A DNA stretch of 34,702 nucleotides from DASVXQ01 sp040414855 (GTDB lineage Bacteria; Actinomycetota; CALGFH01). The notes below the pieces were generated by a model. That model was not told the origin of the DNA. It was given only the letters and a program-made list of their open reading frames with translations, and made no database searches. The stretch lies in assembly GCA_040414855.1 (NCBI GenBank), contig JBEDUQ010000433.1, positions 1 through 34,702 on the forward strand. Reading direction: 5' to 3'. Within the stretch, counting starts at the first letter, position 1. Each line of letters starts with the position of its first letter. Shown in pieces: positions 32,100 to 34,702 of this stretch. The position numbers and the translations under genes were made by a program.

Positions 32100-32905
32100 A
32101 CGAGCTTCCGCGGGTCGTGCGGGACCCGCGGTCGCTGTTCGACGTTCGTGACCGCTCCATCCTGATCACCGGGGCGACCGGCGCCTTCGGCCAGGTCGCG
32201 GCGCTGTCGCTTGCCGCGGCTGGCGCCAGGGTCACGCTTGCCGCTCGGAACCAGGCGAGACTAGAGAGCATCGGTCTCCAGGTCAAGGAGCTGGGCGGTG
32301 AGGCGGTCCTCGTGCCGTTGCGCGCCGAGGAGCCGCGGGACGCCGAGGCGATGGTCGAGGCCGCGGTCGCCGCCCACGGCCGGCTCGACGGCGTGGTGAC
32401 CGCCGCCGGGGTCAACAAGGTCGCCGCGATCGTCGACCAGGACCCCGCCGACTGGGACGAGGTGCAGCGCGCCAACGTGCGCGCGACCTGGCTGGTCTGC
32501 AAGGCCGCCGGGCGGCGGCTGATCGAGCAGGGCGATGGCGGCAAGGTGGTGCTGCTGTCCTCGACCAGGGGGAAGCTCGGCATGCCGACCGGCTACAGCG
32601 CCTACAGCCCTTCCAAGGCGGCCGTGGACCTGCTGTGTAAGACGCTCGCCTGCGAGTGGGGACGGCACGGCATCAACGTGAACGCGATCGCGCCGACCTT
32701 GTTCCGCTCCGGGCTGACCGAGTGGATGTACGCGGACGAGGACCCGGGCCGGTCGACCCGCGAGGCGATGCTGTCGCGGATCCCGCTCGGCCGCCTCGGC
32801 GAGCCCGAGGACTTCGTGGGCGCCCTGGTGTTCCTGCTCTCCGCCGCGTCGGATTTCTGCACCGGCCACGTCCTCTACGTCGACGGCGGATATACGGCGG
32901 GATGA
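32096..32905 (+). CDS. short-chain dehydrogenase/reductase
   Basis: A 269-residue classical SDR. GTG 32096 overlaps the cupin stop by four bases and follows AGGAAGG. Motifs are TGATGAFG (25-32), the catalytic S155/S156 region LLSSTRG, and Y170/K174 (YSPSK). The dinucleotide-binding AARN after strand 2 suggests NADP preference. It resembles gluconate/2-keto-acid type reductases of sugar-acid pathways, but the substrate is not certain. Its stop lies one base from the convergent DUF742 stop. Confidence 0.9.
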   Translation: MNELPRVVRDPRSLFDVRDRSILITGATGAFGQVAALSLAAAGARVTLAARNQARLESIGLQVKELGGEAVLVPLRAEEPRDAEAMVEAAVAAHGRLDGVVTAAGVNKVAAIVDQDPADWDEVQRANVRATWLVCKAAGRRLIEQGDGGKVVLLSSTRGKLGMPTGYSAYSPSKAAVDLLCKTLACEWGRHGINVNAIAPTLFRSGLTEWMYADEDPGRSTREAMLSRIPLGRLGEPEDFVGALVFLLSAASDFCTGHVLYVDGGYTAG

Positions 32906-32906
32906 A

Positions 32907-33281
32907 TCACATCCGGCGGAGGCCATCCAACACGCGCTCCAGAAGGGCGCGGTCGGGGTGGTCGGTGTTGTGGTTGGGTTGGTAGAGCTCCAGGAGGCCC
33001 TGCTCGACCATGTCGCCGACCAGCACGCGCACGACGCCGAGCGGGAGCTTCAGCAGGGCGGAGATCTCCGCGACCGACTGGAGGCTCTGGCCGCACAGCC
33101 GCGCGATCGTGCGCTGCTCGGGACCGAGGGTGACGTGCTGGGCGGCGGCCGGGCCGGCGCTCAGCAGCGCCTCCATCTCCAGGTCTGTCCACCGGTTCCG
33201 CGCGCGCCCTCCGGTGAGCGCGTAGGGCCGGACCAGGCGCGGCCGCGGCCGCTCCGGCTCGCGGCCGCCGCCGTCGGTCAT
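32907..33281 (-). CDS. cvnC: DUF742 protein, conservon component CvnC
   Basis: A 124-residue protein. ATG 33281 overlaps the Roadblock stop (ATGA). The hallmark VRPYALTGGR lies at about 17-26, followed by a winged-helix-like region (IARLCGQSLQSVAEISALLKLPLGVVRVLVGDM). In Streptomyces conservons the four products (kinase-like CvnA, Roadblock CvnB, DUF742 CvnC, GTPase CvnD) form a membrane-associated signalling complex. Here the operon ends after this gene, so no CvnD follows. Confidence 0.93.
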   Translation of the reverse strand: MTDGGGREPERPRPRLVRPYALTGGRARNRWTDLEMEALLSAGPAAAQHVTLGPEQRTIARLCGQSLQSVAEISALLKLPLGVVRVLVGDMVEQGLLELYQPNHNTDHPDRALLERVLDGLRRM

Positions 33282-33703
33282 CTCGGCAGCGCGGCCGTCA
33301 GCTCAGCTCGGAGCTGGGGCGTGAGCGCCTCGCCGACCTTGGTCACCAGCATGGTCATCTCGTAGCCGATCAGGCCAACGTCGCACGAGGGCGCCGCCAG
33401 CACGGCTAGGCAGGAGCCGTCGCTGACCGACATCACGAACATGAAGCCGCGCTCCATCTCGACCACGGTCTGGTTCACCGTGCCGCCCTCGAACAGCCGC
33501 GCGGAGCCCTGGGTGAGACTCTCGAGGCCCGACGCGATCGCGGCGAGCTGGTCGGCGCGGGCGCGGTCGAGGCGCTCCGACACCGCGATCAGCAGCCCGT
33601 CGGACGACACCACCGCGGCGTGCGCGACCCCTGCGGTGTTGCGCACGAAGCCGGACACCAGCCAGTTGAGGCTCTGCGCTTCCTTGCTGAGTTGGTTGCT
33701 CAT
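33278..33703 (-). CDS. cvnB: Roadblock/LC7 domain protein, conservon component CvnB
   Basis: A 141-residue Roadblock/LC7 protein. ATG 33703 has GAGGA six bases upstream and overlaps the kinase stop (ATGA). NWLVSGFVRNTAGVAHAAVVSSDGLLIA is the typical start of the fold, ending with SCDVGLIGYEMTMLV. These proteins regulate small GTPases such as MglA and CvnD. Its usual GTPase partner is not in the neighbouring position. Confidence 0.94.
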   Translation of the reverse strand: MSNQLSKEAQSLNWLVSGFVRNTAGVAHAAVVSSDGLLIAVSERLDRARADQLAAIASGLESLTQGSARLFEGGTVNQTVVEMERGFMFVMSVSDGSCLAVLAAPSCDVGLIGYEMTMLVTKVGEALTPQLRAELTAALPR

Positions 33704-34702
33704 CGCGGTTCCTCGGTCCCGTCGGGGTGGTCGTAGGGCCACACGCGCTCCGCGCCACTGTCGCCGTTGCGCTCGTGGAAGCCGTTTCCGGGGTCGCCGC
33801 CGTCGGGACCGGCGTTGGCGGTGATGCCGTTGTGGCCGGCGCCGTCTCCGCCTCCGGCCATGCGCCGTCCTCGCTCCAGCCCGCTGGAGTAGCTCGACAG
33901 CATCGCGCGGATCTCGTCGGGGGTGCGGCCGGGCCGCTCTCTGACCGGCCGCTGCGGCGCTGGGGCCGGGTTGGCGAGACCCTCGGCCATGGCCGCCCTG
34001 GGATTGCGGCGCGGCAGGCCGGCCGGTCCGCGGATCGGCAGCACCTCGGGCCCGTGCGACGGATGACGCCCGTCCGGCGGCGCCTGCTCGTCCGGCGCGG
34101 GCGACCCGGACGGCGCCTCGGGAACGTCAGCGTCGGGGACCGCGTGCAGCGGCCGCGGCGGCACCGGCCTCGCGGCCAGCGGAGCCTGCTGCGGGGCGTG
34201 ACGACGGAGCGGCACGTAGGCCGCGGCCGAGGTGTCGAACCAGTCGGAGCGGGCGCGCTCGAAGATCGGCAGTCGCTCGACGCCGACCTCGACGCGCCCG
34301 GCCGCCTCGGCGCGCGCCTCGATCGACTCCACCGCCCGCAGCGGCGTGCCGGTCACCTCGGTGGGGTCGTGGGTGGGGTCATCGATGGGGTCGTCCCAGA
34401 CCCGGTCGCCCGGGCCGAGCTGGTCCGCCGGCGACGGGCCGGCGCCCGCCCAGGAGACGCCGGCCCCCGCCGGCCAGCCCGAGCGGCCCGGCGCGAGCAG
34501 CTCCGGCGCATCGAGCGGCCACGCCTCCGGCAGCGGCCCGACGCCCGCGGGCAGGCTGATGAGCCCGGCTGGCAACAGCACCAGAGCGGTCACGCCGCCG
34601 TACCAGGAGTGGCGGAGCTGGACCTTGATCGCGTGCCGCCGCGCCAGCCGGCCCACCACGTAGAGACCGAGCACCCGCGAGACCGCGAAGTCGATCGCCG
34701 GC
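33700..34702 (-). CDS. cvnA: conservon sensor kinase-like protein CvnA, C-terminal part (N-terminus beyond window)
   Basis: The last 334 residues of a large protein that enters from the right edge. The first visible residues (IDFAVSRVLGLYVVGRLARR, then IKVQLRHSWYGGVTALVLLP) are the end of a GHKL/HATPase domain as in nitrate-sensor-like actinobacterial kinases. The remaining roughly 280 residues are Pro/Ala/Gly-rich and disordered, with motifs such as IRAMLSSYSSGLERGRR near the end. The stop overlaps the Roadblock start. The sensor, membrane and dimerisation regions are not seen. Confidence 0.9.
   Translation of the reverse strand, partial: PAIDFAVSRVLGLYVVGRLARRHAIKVQLRHSWYGGVTALVLLPAGLISLPAGVGPLPEAWPLDAPELLAPGRSGWPAGAGVSWAGAGPSPADQLGPGDRVWDDPIDDPTHDPTEVTGTPLRAVESIEARAEAAGRVEVGVERLPIFERARSDWFDTSAAAYVPLRRHAPQQAPLAARPVPPRPLHAVPDADVPEAPSGSPAPDEQAPPDGRHPSHGPEVLPIRGPAGLPRRNPRAAMAEGLANPAPAPQRPVRERPGRTPDEIRAMLSSYSSGLERGRRMAGGGDGAGHNGITANAGPDGGDPGNGFHERNGDSGAERVWPYDHPDGTEEPR

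Noticed and set aside
32907..34702. Ordinary two-component system
   Set aside because: There is no response regulator; the kinase end is followed by Roadblock and DUF742 genes, which define a conservon.
1..34702. Prophage, integrative element or insertion sequence
   Set aside because: No integrase, transposase, tRNA, attachment repeats or drop in GC content was seen anywhere in the window.

Overview
The window is about 35 kb of very GC-rich, gene-dense DNA with strong codon bias. Several features point to an actinomycete (high-GC Actinobacteria): an actinobacterial-type group 1h [NiFe] hydrogenase, a conservon (kinase / Roadblock / DUF742), an XRE-DUF5753 (Scr1-like) regulator, a mycofactocin-type SDR, a TIGR03085/mycothiol-type metal protein and a Rv2629-like protein. 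No rRNA, tRNA, CRISPR array, insertion sequence or phage gene was seen. A genus cannot be named from the sequence alone.

Positions 1-6689 (minus strand) hold a tightly packed hydrogenase operon, read from right to left. It contains a SIS-domain protein, a cysteine-rich HypC variant, a second SIS-domain protein, small subunit HhyS, large subunit HhyL, a NifU-type scaffold, DUF5947, DUF6084 and a conserved hypothetical cut by the window edge. Most junctions outside hhyS/hhyL are 1- or 4-base overlaps, so the products are probably made together. The enzyme family oxidises atmospheric H2. The accessory genes probably serve assembly or electron transfer, and two degenerate but complementary phosphoheptose-isomerase-like proteins are the most unusual part. 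A divergent gene (6932-7480) encodes a HATPase-like/XRE fusion, with a tandem 11-bp palindromic element between it and the operon. A Rv2629-like (baeRF family) protein follows.

Positions 8700-20200 are mixed chromosomal genes. They are a secreted duplicated-domain protein, an amidohydrolase, a stand-alone LigD-type polymerase, a cysteine-free IscA/HesB-like protein, a TIGR03085 protein, an aldo/keto reductase, a nitroreductase, an MFS transporter behind a 10-bp repeat array, an M20 amidohydrolase and a secreted phosphoesterase.

Positions 20242-25280 run on the plus strand. They hold an AhpD-like protein, a mycofactocin-type SDR, an NDH-2-type flavoprotein, and a MarR regulator translationally coupled to a DHA2 drug exporter. 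A Scr1-like regulator follows at 25338.

Positions 26245-32905 look like a regulated uptake and catabolism locus. On the minus strand is a branched-chain-type ABC transporter (LivH, LivM and a single-chain LivG-LivF fusion) without its binding protein. Divergent from it are an IclR regulator, a metal-dependent cyclase/formamidase-like enzyme, a cupin and an SDR. The substrate is unknown.

Positions 32907-34702 (minus strand) are a conservon: kinase C-terminus, Roadblock and DUF742. The small GTPase usually found downstream is replaced by the convergent SDR.
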